The translations under genes and the position numbers were made by a program. The notes under the pieces are model-generated. The model worked only from the letters and a program-made list of their open reading frames with translations. It did not search any database and was not told where the DNA came from. A stretch of 64,000 nucleotides of DNA from contig NZ_JAUNKD010000002.1 in assembly GCF_030532915.1 (NCBI RefSeq), forward strand, positions 1-64,000. Direction: 5' to 3'. This document shows, one piece after another, positions 1 to 8,459 of this stretch (its first letter is position 1; each line of letters starts with the position of its first letter). Source of the stretch: Capnocytophaga sp. (lineage in GTDB: Bacteria; Bacteroidota; Bacteroidia; Flavobacteriales; Flavobacteriaceae).

Positions 1-312
1 AATTCCCCCTTTGAAAAGTGTGAGCGAAAGCGAGAAAGTGATGAGAGAAATGTGATTAAAAAAAAAAACACATCCTCCGCCCTTTCCCGCGTATCCTGCT
101 TTCACAGCATCCTCCAATAAGGAATATTTTGTAAAATGACAATTTAAGGTGAGTTAGCTATAAACTTAAAAATACCTTTTCAATTATAAAGGACAACAAC
201 GAGCTTAACTCAAAGTTAAACCCGTTGTCGCCTATTTTTTTTTTTAAGTGTGCGCAAACTAAGCTGTAACAGAGGAAAAGAAAACTTATGAAAGTCTCTT
301 GCTTCAAATAAT
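1..312. other. Gene-free left edge of the window
   Basis: No convincing reading frame is seen on either strand. The stretch holds a hairpin followed by a long T run at about 195-246, and otherwise A+T-rich sequence. It lies downstream of the ATPase remnant on the minus strand and may include debris of the rearrangement that destroyed that gene, but no inverted-repeat end or target duplication is recognisable. Confidence 0.6.
195..246 (+). terminator. Hairpin plus T-run, terminator-like
   Basis: The arms ACAACG/CGTTGT and TTAAC/GTTAA form a hairpin that is followed on the plus strand by a run of more than ten T. The reverse strand has a matching A run, so it could also act on transcripts of the ATPase remnant. 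No plus-strand gene is visible to its left within the window. Confidence 0.5.
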
Positions 313-1452
313 TTATTTCTTTGAAACAACTCTAACTATCTCCCCTGTCCAAAGAACACTACTGGTAGAGGCGATGATGATTCCCCAATCCATAATACTT
401 AATGGTACAACACTAAACATTTTTCCTCCAAAAGAGGTTATCAATATTTGTCCTACGATAATTACCAAGGCTATTACTAAAAAATTTATGCTTTTTCGTA
501 AATTTATAAAGGCTGTTTTGCTCGTATGGTAAGCCTTTGCATTAAACATATTCCAAAATTGAAGCATTACAAAGACAGAGAAAAACAATGACAATTCATA
601 TTCTGACAATCTTCCTTCCACAGAAGTAAAGTTAAAGAAATTGCTTAAATAATCTTGAAATGAAAAATGAGATAATGATGTTACTTCGATATGTTTAAAA
701 TATTGAATCAATCCGTAAAGGAGAACAACAAATAAACCTCCTACTCCGAAGATGCTCTTTGCCATAGGTTTAGAAATAATATTGGCATTGGTGGCTCTGG
801 GTTTCTCATTCATTACTTCTTTGCTTGGAGGCAATGAAGCTAATGCCAATGCCGCAAATGTATCTATTATCAAATTTACCCACAACATTTGTGTAACTGT
901 TAAAGGTGATTCTGTTCCTAAAAATGCTCCTATCAATACGATAATACAAGCCGCCACATTTATCGTCATTTGGAAAAGAATAAATCGTTGTATGTTCAAA
1001 TATAGTGAACGCCCCACATTACTGCTTTTCCTATGCTTGAAAAAGAATTGTCTAAAATCGTAATATCGCTGGCTTCTTTTGCTACGGAAGTTCCATCACC
1101 CATTGAAAGCCCTACTTGTGCTGCTTTCAAAGCCGGAGCGTCATTTGTTCCGTCGCCTGTAACTGCCACTACTTCACCTTTTTGTTGTAACAAGCTCACT
1201 AAACGAGCTTTATCGATCGGTCTGGCTCTGGATACTATCCTTATTTTATCTATTTTTTCTTTTAAGGCTACATCAGACAGAGCCTCAAATTCAGCTCCTG
1301 TGATATGATTTTCTTCATTACAGTTGATATCCCACAAACCGATTTGTCGAGCGATTTCTTTCGCTGTTCCGGGAGTGTCTCCAGTTACGATTTTTACTTG
1401 TATTCCTGCTTCTAAACATTCCTCAATGGCTTGGGGAACATCGACACCCTAT
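313..1452 (-). pseudogene. Calcium-transporting P-type ATPase remnant (5'-truncated, frameshifted)
   Basis: This is the C-terminal part of a cation-transporting P-type ATPase, nearest the Ca2+ (PMCA/SERCA-like) group. The upstream segment (about 996-1452) carries the end of the P-domain, with a VKIVTGD-type motif and the hinge motif TGDGTNDAPALKAAQ. The downstream segment (313-1017) carries six membrane spans ending in VSKK. The two segments lie in different frames. They would join as AVMWGRSLYL if the G run near 1015-1018 had five G instead of four, so a one-base deletion explains the break. The frame also meets a stop just upstream of about 1452, where homology ends. The phosphorylation motif DKTGT, the actuator domain and the first membrane spans are missing, so the gene cannot be functional even if the frameshift were a sequencing error. 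Confidence 0.85.
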
Positions 1453-1539
1453 TTTAACATAAGCTAAACAACAAATCAAAACATAGTTATGTTTTACTAT
1501 ACACCGCAACGATTTATTTCATAAAATTTCTAAAAATAA

Positions 1540-1569
1540 AAAACTCCGAATGACTGCATTCGGAGTTTT
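1540..1569 (-). terminator. Terminator of the phosphodiesterase gene
   Basis: The inverted repeat CTCCGAATG / CATTCGGAG has a four-base loop and is flanked by A and T runs. It lies just past the stop of the phosphodiesterase gene and should end its minus-strand transcript. Confidence 0.85.
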
Positions 1570-1583
1570 ATTATTAGTAAATC

Positions 1584-2846
1584 TTATTTTAAAACAGGTT
1601 GCAACACGTGTTCTTTTCCGTCAATTTCAGCAGGCGGATTAACCCCTAATATATTTGTAATCAGCGGATATACATTTATATTTTCAAACGATTTCAGTTT
1701 GTAGCCTTCTTTTATGTTATGTCCGAAAGCGTAGAAAATTCCGCCCATATCAGGCGTGGTGTACGGGTCATAACCGTGCGTCCCCCATTTGTTGGTTTTC
1801 TTCGCCGTCGGGTGGTTTTTATTGGGTATCATATAATACGGATGCTCACAAATCAGGAAAATATCACCAATGCGTTCATCTTTATTGTAATGCCAATGTG
1901 CGGGCGTTTCATTTCGGTAATACAACGACACGCGTGGCGCTAATTTTGATTGAACATAATCATAAATCTCGTTGATTTTTTCAGGATTTTTAACATAAAT
2001 ATGTCCGTGCATTCCGTTGTTTACAAACTTTGCTTTATCTTTCAGATAATCAGCCACTTCTTCGATATATACGAGATTTTCGTCATTCGATTCCATTTCG
2101 GTCATTCCGTGGTCGGAAACAACGATGGTTGTGATGGGCAAGTTCGTTTTTTTTACCTTTTCGATGATTATCCCTAACAATCGGTCGGCTTCCTGCACGG
2201 TTTCTTTTAGTTTTTCGGAATTAGGTCCTGAATGATGTCCTTCGGTATCGACCAACGAAAAATAAAGCGTTATAAAACGCGGACGCTGACTTTTAGGCAT
2301 TCCAAACCAACGCATTACCTGATTGATACGCTCTTCATCAGGCACTTTTTCATCGTATTTGTAATAATAGGTTGGGAATTCGCCTTGAATGGGCGCTTCC
2401 GAGCCCACCCAGAAGTACGAAGCCGTTTTCATTCCGTGTTTTTGCAACCACTGCCACAGCGGATATCCTTTGTAGTACGAAGCATCTTCTACCTTGCTTC
2501 TGTCGCCAATGGTATAAAAAGCATCTTTTTCCTTCACGTAGAATTTATTATCGACCAACCCGTGATTTCCGGCATACATTCCCGTGATGATGGAATAATG
2601 ATTCGGGAACGTTTTGCTCGGGAAGGACGAAAGCATCATTTCGGCGGAAGCTCCTTCTTTTACCAATTTCTTAAAATTGAGTAAGTTATATTTTTCTGCA
2701 TAATCGTGCCTGAATCCGTCAAACGACACCAAAAGCACATAATTTTCAGTAGCATCACCAACCGCCGTTTTTTGCGTTGTACAGCCCACAAGAAGCAAAA
2801 CAAGCAAAAAAAGTGCCCTTTTCTGATTTTTAATAAATTGATTCAT
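1584..2846 (-). CDS. Lipoprotein nucleotide pyrophosphatase/phosphodiesterase (alkaline phosphatase superfamily)
   Basis: The product is a 420-residue member of the type I phosphodiesterase / nucleotide pyrophosphatase family. It has a lipoprotein signal ending LLLVGC, with Cys22 as the lipidation site, so it should be anchored in an envelope membrane. Two-zinc site motifs are visible: SFDGF (Asp43), the nucleophile region PSKTFPNHYS (Thr79), VSDHGM near residue 243, HGHIYV, and GTHGYDP near residue 358. The family cleaves phosphodiester or pyrophosphate bonds of nucleotides and related compounds; the substrate here is unknown. It lies 65 bp downstream of the TonB-dependent receptor on the same strand, but a hairpin at 2861-2892 separates them, so co-transcription would need read-through. 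A role in releasing phosphate or nucleosides at the cell surface is inference. Confidence 0.88.
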   Translation of the reverse strand: MNQFIKNQKRALFLLVLLLVGCTTQKTAVGDATENYVLLVSFDGFRHDYAEKYNLLNFKKLVKEGASAEMMLSSFPSKTFPNHYSIITGMYAGNHGLVDNKFYVKEKDAFYTIGDRSKVEDASYYKGYPLWQWLQKHGMKTASYFWVGSEAPIQGEFPTYYYKYDEKVPDEERINQVMRWFGMPKSQRPRFITLYFSLVDTEGHHSGPNSEKLKETVQEADRLLGIIIEKVKKTNLPITTIVVSDHGMTEMESNDENLVYIEEVADYLKDKAKFVNNGMHGHIYVKNPEKINEIYDYVQSKLAPRVSLYYRNETPAHWHYNKDERIGDIFLICEHPYYMIPNKNHPTAKKTNKWGTHGYDPYTTPDMGGIFYAFGHNIKEGYKLKSFENINVYPLITNILGVNPPAEIDGKEHVLQPVLK

Positions 2847-2860
2847 AATTGTATATCTTA

Positions 2861-2892
2861 AAAAAAGCCACCTTTTAAAAAGTGGCTTTTTA
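2861..2892 (-). terminator. Terminator after the TonB-dependent receptor
   Basis: The inverted repeat AAAAGCCAC / GTGGCTTTT has A and T runs on its two flanks. It ends the receptor transcript and sits only about 15 bp before the start codon of the next gene, so it may act as a partial attenuator rather than a full stop. Confidence 0.75.
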
Positions 2893-2911
2893 GGTTATTA
2901 ATCTATTTTTT

Positions 2912-5842
2912 TTAGAATGTATATCGCAAACCAACATTCCAAGTGCGTCCTGCACCAAAATACACACGGTTTGAGGTATCAACACCTTTGTAAAGATTGT
3001 TACTTTGATAAGTATCAAACTGTTGTTGTGCCGTTCCTTTGGCAGCATCATCTTTAAAATCAGCTAACGTTTTTGCGTGCTTATTGTCGTACGATTCTGC
3101 TATGTAGTGTGTATCCAACAGGTTATCAACTCCGGCAGAAATTGTAAGCGCTTGTTTTTCTTTGAAACGCAATTTATATGAAACATTCAAGTCAAACAAA
3201 TTGTAATTAGGCAAACGTAAAGCTCCTTTATCGGCAGCGGCTTGCGTTGTAAAATCAGTTACATTCAAATTAGCGTACAAGTTGCTAACATAACGCCAGT
3301 CTGCATTGATATTCAAACCTTCCAAGGGTGTTACGGTAGCTCCCAATGAAACGGTTTGCTGTGCCGAATCGCCTACTTTTACTTTATCCAAAAACAATGT
3401 GATTGATTCTGCTCCTCCCGAAGTAACTACATTCCCTTGATTGTCAATCAATTCATTACTTTCGTTAAACAAACTTCCTTCTGCATTTCCTTCATAAAAC
3501 CAATCTCCTAATGAATATGAACCTCTGAATTTCAAATAGTCAGTAACGGTTACATTTGCCTCCAACTCAACCCCTTGGTGAATTTCCACAACACCAAGTA
3601 CATTAGCATACGCACGAATTGTTTGACCGGCAGCATTGGTTACATCATTGCTTTTTCGTACAAAACGGTCTTTCCAAGAAGTTCTATAAACGTTTAAATT
3701 TACGTTAGCAATGCTTGATTTAAAACCATATCCTGCTTCCATTCCAAAAATTTTCTCGTTAGTCAGGTTCGGATTTGAGAAGTTTCTGTTGTTTGGATAA
3801 ACCGCATTAAGGAACGGTTGTTTTGAGTAATATCCAACATTGGCAAAAACATTGTGTTGCTCATTAATGTTATAATTCACACCTCCTTTGATATTGTAAC
3901 CCAAAATATCTTTAAATCCTGTTTTTCGTTCCATTACGGTTGCCGGATTTCCTTTAACGGCTTCGGTTCCGGGTTTTAAGAATTCATCAATTCGTTGGAA
4001 ACCTTGCAGAGAAGATGAACCTTGAACGAAAGCAGAGAAATTATCATCGGAATATTCCAATTGAGCAAAAAGTCCCATCCAACGTACCTCGCCATCATTA
4101 CTATATGTTATGCGTTCTTCGATAGGAGCTATTTTTCCACCGAAAGGATTGTAATTTGGTTTATCACTCATCACAGCTGATACGTTATTAGGCGCAGAAA
4201 GATTTTTGTTTGAAGTATCTCTGTAAGAAGAAGCTCCCCAAAGGTCAGTAAGTACTTGATAGTGGTATCCGTAGTAGTATCTTCCGTCAAGACCAATATT
4301 TACGGTGAAGTTTTTGTCAATTTTGTGATTAAAATTGGTCAGAAACCCATACCAGTCGTGAGAGTTTACACTGGCTCTGCGAGCAAAACCCTCTGAAACT
4401 GAATGCTGTTTATTATCTGGATCGGTTACTGTACGTCTTGAATTAACATTACCGGCTTCTGCTTTTTGTTCAATTTTGTAATCCGGACGAATATCTTCTC
4501 CTTTATTGTATTTTTCAACAGCGTCAAAATCAATAAGCCCGTCTGAATTTCTTATACTTGTTAATCTGACTGTTCTTGGGCTGTACTTACCCGTTTTTCT
4601 ATCTTGATTAAATTCACCTGACCAAGCTGAACCCGTATCCCCTGTTCCAAAACCTCGCCCAAGTGAAGCATAAACCACTGTGCTTAAAGCTGATTGTTCA
4701 GTTATATTCCAATCCCAGTTAAGCATCATTACCGGTTTGTGGTAGGCATTACGGCGATTTGAATAGGCTTCTCCGTTAAGATACCCCCAATCTGAATTGT
4801 ATCGTCTGTTAGGCTTATCCATTGTACCGCCATATTTTATGGCATCGGCAATTGATACAGACGAAGAACGTTGGTCGTGCCACTGCGGAGCGCCCGTTAT
4901 CATAAACTGCAAACTATGTTTTTCAGAAGGCGCATATCCCAAAGCAAAATAGTAATTATATCCTTCAAATCGGGTTCCGTCAGCATATTTTTGACCTGAA
5001 CTACGGCTAAACAATACAGAAGACGACCAACCGCTTTGGCTCTTTCCTGTGTTGTAGGACACCAAGCCTTTGTACTCGTGATTTCCTCCGTTATTTCCGT
5101 AACCTGCATAAATTGTTCCGCCTTGTGCCATTTCCGAAGCACGCGTCACCACGTTTATGGTTCCGCCCACTGAGGCAATCGCCAACTTTGAAGCTCCCAA
5201 ACCGCGTTGTACCTGCATAGCCGAAGTAACGTCAGAAATACCCGCCCAGTTGCTCCAATATACTTTCCCGTTTTCCATATCGTTCACGGGCATTCCGTTA
5301 ACCATCACAGCGATATTTTCATTGGCAAACCCACGAATGTTAATTTTAGAATCCCCGAAACCGCCACCGCCTTTGGTTGCGTAGACTGACGGGGTTCGGT
5401 TCAAAATTTCAGGAAATTCTTTCGTTCCCAATCGCTCAACAATTTCGCTGGCTTTAATGGTTGAAACCGCCACAGGCGTTTTGCGTTCTTGTGCAATATC
5501 CAAAAGTGCACTTCCCGTTACGATTACCTCATCCAAGGCTTGGGCATCGGGTTGCAAAACCACTCTAACACTCGCCTTTCCTGCTGAAAGCGTGTAGTTT
5601 AGTTTTTGAGTTACAAAACCCACGTACGAAACTTCGAGTATTCCCGTATTGGAAGACACTTGCAAGGAAAACTTCCCGTCCATATCGGTCGAGACCCCTT
5701 TCGATGTACCTTTTACCACCACACTTGCCCCCGGAAGCGGTACGTTCAACTCTCCGTCAATGATTGTTCCCGTAACAACTCCCTGAGCGTAAGTCATTGA
5801 AGTTAATAAAATCAAAGCTAAATTTAAAACCCAGTTTTTCAT
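2912..5842 (-). CDS. TonB-dependent outer-membrane receptor with carboxypeptidase-regulatory-like N-domain
   Basis: The 976-residue start chosen here is the ATG that opens a clear signal peptide (MKNWVLNLALILLTSMTYAQ); the frame extends 12 codons further upstream but without signal character. After the signal come a CarboxypepD_reg-like domain (about residues 20-105, GTIIDGELNVPLPGASVVVKG), a TonB-box/linker (LDEVIVTG), the plug (about 120-235, with NIRGFANENIAVMVNGMPVND) and a beta-barrel ending in Phe (GLRYTF). The family imports large or scarce ligands such as siderophores, cobalamin or glycans using TonB energy; the ligand cannot be told from sequence. There is no SusD-like partner next to it, which argues against a glycan SusCD pair. 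The tonB gene at 54.8-55.5 kb could energise it. Confidence 0.93.
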   Translation of the reverse strand: MKNWVLNLALILLTSMTYAQGVVTGTIIDGELNVPLPGASVVVKGTSKGVSTDMDGKFSLQVSSNTGILEVSYVGFVTQKLNYTLSAGKASVRVVLQPDAQALDEVIVTGSALLDIAQERKTPVAVSTIKASEIVERLGTKEFPEILNRTPSVYATKGGGGFGDSKINIRGFANENIAVMVNGMPVNDMENGKVYWSNWAGISDVTSAMQVQRGLGASKLAIASVGGTINVVTRASEMAQGGTIYAGYGNNGGNHEYKGLVSYNTGKSQSGWSSSVLFSRSSGQKYADGTRFEGYNYYFALGYAPSEKHSLQFMITGAPQWHDQRSSSVSIADAIKYGGTMDKPNRRYNSDWGYLNGEAYSNRRNAYHKPVMMLNWDWNITEQSALSTVVYASLGRGFGTGDTGSAWSGEFNQDRKTGKYSPRTVRLTSIRNSDGLIDFDAVEKYNKGEDIRPDYKIEQKAEAGNVNSRRTVTDPDNKQHSVSEGFARRASVNSHDWYGFLTNFNHKIDKNFTVNIGLDGRYYYGYHYQVLTDLWGASSYRDTSNKNLSAPNNVSAVMSDKPNYNPFGGKIAPIEERITYSNDGEVRWMGLFAQLEYSDDNFSAFVQGSSSLQGFQRIDEFLKPGTEAVKGNPATVMERKTGFKDILGYNIKGGVNYNINEQHNVFANVGYYSKQPFLNAVYPNNRNFSNPNLTNEKIFGMEAGYGFKSSIANVNLNVYRTSWKDRFVRKSNDVTNAAGQTIRAYANVLGVVEIHQGVELEANVTVTDYLKFRGSYSLGDWFYEGNAEGSLFNESNELIDNQGNVVTSGGAESITLFLDKVKVGDSAQQTVSLGATVTPLEGLNINADWRYVSNLYANLNVTDFTTQAAADKGALRLPNYNLFDLNVSYKLRFKEKQALTISAGVDNLLDTHYIAESYDNKHAKTLADFKDDAAKGTAQQQFDTYQSNNLYKGVDTSNRVYFGAGRTWNVGLRYTF

Positions 5843-6061
5843 TTTAGTAATATAAATAGTTAGTTTTTGAGCGTACAAAGTTGCGTATTTTAAAAGAAAT
5901 ATTTGTTAAGTAAATGTTAATGTTTTGACTTTCTAAATAAATCGCAACACTTTTAAGTATAAAGCATTAGAGTTTTCACAAGCAACCGGCAATTTATTAA
6001 GAATTTCTCATTTTTTTAACAAAAAAGCTATTTTATTATTTTCGAGCAAAAAAAATGACTT

Positions 6062-7126
6062 TCATTTCAAAAAACGAATAAACACAGGCTTGGGAAGACG
6101 CAATTCATTTTTCAACCGCAACAAACCATCTTTTTGAATTTCAAATACTTGAACAGCATTTTCATCTCGTGAAGCCACAAGCATATGCTTTCCGTCGGGG
6201 GTTATCGCAAAATTTCGGGGGTGCTTTTTGGTGGATTGATAGCCCACTTTTTTCAATTTTCCTGATTTTTGAATTGAAAAAATAGCAATTCCGTCATTTA
6301 CCAACCGATTGGAAGCGTACAAAAACTTCCCGTCGGGACTGACATGAATGTCGGCTGCTCCTTGTCCGTCTCGAAATTCGTCCGTCGCAACAGATTGTAT
6401 TTCAGTAATTTTATTATTTTTATAGCTGAAAACAGAAATTTTTCGGGATAATTCCCCCAAAACGTACAAAAATTTCCCATTCGAGGAAAACACAAAATGA
6501 CGCGGTCCCGTGCCTTTCCCTAACGACACCTCCTCATTCTGAACCCGTTGTAACTTTCTATCTTTCAACTGAAAAGAATATATTTTATCCGCACCCAAAT
6601 CCGTAGCTAAAATTCGCTTTTTATCGGGTGAAAACTGCACGGAATGCAAATGCGAATGTTTTTCAAAAGCGATATTTTGCGAAATTTCTGACAGATTTCC
6701 GTCTTCCGCCACCGAAAAAACCGAAATATTTCCTCCCGTATAATTCGCCGTTATAACATTTTTATTATCAGCATCATACATAATATAACACGGTGCTCCG
6801 CCAAACGTATTTTGGTGATTTACAGGCTGTATTTTTCCTTCTTTTTTATCCAACGAAAAAGAAAACACCTCGCTATCGTTTTGGTCGTTTTCACTTACCG
6901 AGAAAAGAAATTTTTCATCAGAAGACAACGCCATATACGACGGATTTTTCACAAAAACGGACGTTACTTTTTCAAACGTATCGAATTCATTATCAGTCTC
7001 ATACAAATAAATCCCATCACTGCCCGAATCGGTATAAGTACCTACCAAAAACTGAATGTTTTTTCCATTTTGAGCCGACGAAATCAACGCAAAAAACAGT
7101 GCGATTATAACAAAAATTTTCTTCAT
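6062..7126 (-). CDS. Secreted lactonase-family beta-propeller (6-phosphogluconolactonase-like)
   Basis: The product has 354 residues with a Sec signal peptide (MKKIFVIIALFFALISSAQ). The rest shows repeated beta-propeller blades with motifs such as SPDGKFLYASNR, SSNGKFLYVLG and TPDGKHMLVASRD, and GPRHFVFS, all typical of the Lactonase family (cycloisomerase 2 / YbhE-like, seven blades). YbhE hydrolyses 6-phosphogluconolactone in the cytoplasm; this copy is exported, so its substrate is probably different and is unknown. The terminator of the sdh operon lies directly upstream, so it is transcribed separately. No catalytic assignment is attempted. Confidence 0.85.
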   Translation of the reverse strand: MKKIFVIIALFFALISSAQNGKNIQFLVGTYTDSGSDGIYLYETDNEFDTFEKVTSVFVKNPSYMALSSDEKFLFSVSENDQNDSEVFSFSLDKKEGKIQPVNHQNTFGGAPCYIMYDADNKNVITANYTGGNISVFSVAEDGNLSEISQNIAFEKHSHLHSVQFSPDKKRILATDLGADKIYSFQLKDRKLQRVQNEEVSLGKGTGPRHFVFSSNGKFLYVLGELSRKISVFSYKNNKITEIQSVATDEFRDGQGAADIHVSPDGKFLYASNRLVNDGIAIFSIQKSGKLKKVGYQSTKKHPRNFAITPDGKHMLVASRDENAVQVFEIQKDGLLRLKNELRLPKPVFIRFLK

Positions 7127-7141
7127 ATTGATAAAACAAAA

Positions 7142-7181
7142 AACCGAAAGCCAAGCTCTTTTTCCGTCTCAACTTTCGGTT
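7142..7181 (-). terminator. Terminator of the sdh operon
   Basis: The arms AACCGAAAG / CTTTCGGTT are separated by about 22 bases and followed on the minus strand by a T-rich tail. It sits about 20 bp after the sdhB stop and about 16 bp before the lactonase start. Confidence 0.75.
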
Positions 7182-7203
7182 CTATAAAATTATAACTGTT
7201 TAA

Positions 7204-7947
7204 CTATCTGCAACTTGCTTTCAAATACTCGCGGTTCATACGTGCGATGTTTTCCAAGGAAATTCCTTTGGGGCATTCCACCTCGCAAGCTCCCGTGTTG
7301 GTACAGTTTCCGAAGCCTTCCAAATCCATTTGGTGCACCATATTCATCACACGGTCGGCAGCCTCCACGCGCCCTTGCGGAAGTAACGCAAACTGAGATA
7401 CTTTCGCCGCTACGAACAACATCGCCGACGAGTTTTTACACGTAGCCACGCAAGCCCCGCACCCGATGCACGAAGCAGCGTCCATTGAGCGATCGGCATC
7501 GTATTTCGGAATCGGAATGGCATTGGCATCTTGCGTATTTCCTGATGTGTTCACCGAAATGTACCCGCCTGCCTGTTGGATACGTTCAAAAGCGGTTCTG
7601 TCCACAATCAAATCCTTAATCACGGGGAAAGCCGTTGCTCTCCACGGTTCAATGGTGATGGTGTCGCCGTCTTTAAACATACGCATATGCAACTGACAGG
7701 TAGTAATCCCGCGGTCAGGCCCGTGAGCTTCCCCGTTGATGAAAAGCGAACACATTCCACAGATTCCCTCGCGGCAATCGTGGTCAAAAGCCACCGGCTC
7801 CTCGCCTTTGGCTACCAATTCCTCGTTAAGTATGTCCATCATTTCCAAGAACGACATATGCTCGGAAATATCGGTTACTTTATATTCTACCATTCGACCC
7901 TTGTCGCTGGCGTTTTTCTGTCTCCAAATTTTTAATGTTAAATTCAT
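7204..7947 (-). CDS. sdhB: Succinate dehydrogenase/fumarate reductase iron-sulfur subunit
   Basis: This 247-residue protein carries electrons between the flavoprotein and the membrane cytochrome of complex II. The [2Fe-2S] ligands are Cys58, Cys63, Cys66 and Cys84. Two further cluster motifs follow: [11 protein letters not shown] (Cys160, 163, 166, 170) and [11 protein letters not shown] (Cys215, 221, 225), with CPKGI after the last. All expected ligands are present, and the length fits the Bacteroidota/epsilon-type enzymes with cytochrome b558. In most relatives sdhB follows sdhA directly; here a four-helix-bundle gene and about 510 bp separate them. The terminator at 7142-7181 ends the operon. 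Confidence 0.96.
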   Translation of the reverse strand: MNLTLKIWRQKNASDKGRMVEYKVTDISEHMSFLEMMDILNEELVAKGEEPVAFDHDCREGICGMCSLFINGEAHGPDRGITTCQLHMRMFKDGDTITIEPWRATAFPVIKDLIVDRTAFERIQQAGGYISVNTSGNTQDANAIPIPKYDADRSMDAASCIGCGACVATCKNSSAMLFVAAKVSQFALLPQGRVEAADRVMNMVHQMDLEGFGNCTNTGACEVECPKGISLENIARMNREYLKASCR

Positions 7948-8002
7948 TGTACTTAGGGTTTAGGGAGATTAGGAAGTAAGAATGATTAGATATATAGAAT
8001 TT

Positions 8003-8338
8003 TCAGTTTTTTTGATTGCTTTGGGTATTATCTTTGGATTTCATTTTAAAAATCATAGAACCTATCATTTTTCCTATTTCAGAAATGAGTTCTTCTATAT
8101 GACTATCGGATACGAAATCCAATCCTTTTGCAATATATATTTGTGTTTCCAATTCAAAAAGAGAGCCTCGTGCTATTCTTAAAAAGTTTAAACAACTTCT
8201 CAAAGAACCTCGTCCCCAACCCTCTGCTATGTTTGAAGGAATGGAAACTGCACTTCGGCGAATTTGACTTGTTAGTCCAAATTTTTCTTCCTCCGGAAAT
8301 AAGCGAGTTACTTCATACACTCTTTTGACTAAATCCAT
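8003..8338 (-). CDS. Four-helix-bundle (23S rRNA intervening-sequence-type) protein inside the sdh operon
   Basis: The 111 residues match the small S23/IVP family (TIGR02436), with the hallmark segment RRSAVSIPSNIAEGWGRGS. The family was first met in intervening sequences of 23S rRNA genes and includes the Avd accessory protein of diversity-generating retroelements; no cellular role is established for solitary copies. Homology continues upstream of this ATG: the same frame encodes SKVTSYKELIVWKKS, which is the usual family N-terminus. That segment is preceded by an ATG at 8389-8387 with a GGAGG motif 13 bases before it, but the second codon is TAA. So either the gene now starts at 8338, missing about 15 residues of helix 1, or it is disabled by a nonsense codon. 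Confidence 0.7.
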   Translation of the reverse strand: MDLVKRVYEVTRLFPEEEKFGLTSQIRRSAVSIPSNIAEGWGRGSLRSCLNFLRIARGSLFELETQIYIAKGLDFVSDSHIEELISEIGKMIGSMIFKMKSKDNTQSNQKN

Positions 8339-8411
8339 TGATTTTTTCCAAACTATTAATTCTTTATATGACGTAACTTTACTTTACATTGTTACAAGCC
8401 TACCTCCTTTT

Positions 8412-8446
8412 ATCGTTCTATTTTTCTAATCGTTCTATTTTTTCTA
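8412..8446. repeat. Two tandem copies of a 17-18 bp unit before the four-helix-bundle gene
   Basis: ATCGTTCTATTTTTCTA is followed immediately by the same unit with one extra T. The pair lies between the sdhA stop and the four-helix-bundle gene and may mark the edge of the inserted segment. Confidence 0.8.
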
Positions 8447-8459
8447 TTCCTTCTTTCTC

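Noticed and set aside
8003-8338. Diversity-generating retroelement Avd gene
   Set aside because: The protein family fits, but no reverse transcriptase or template/variable repeat is seen nearby.
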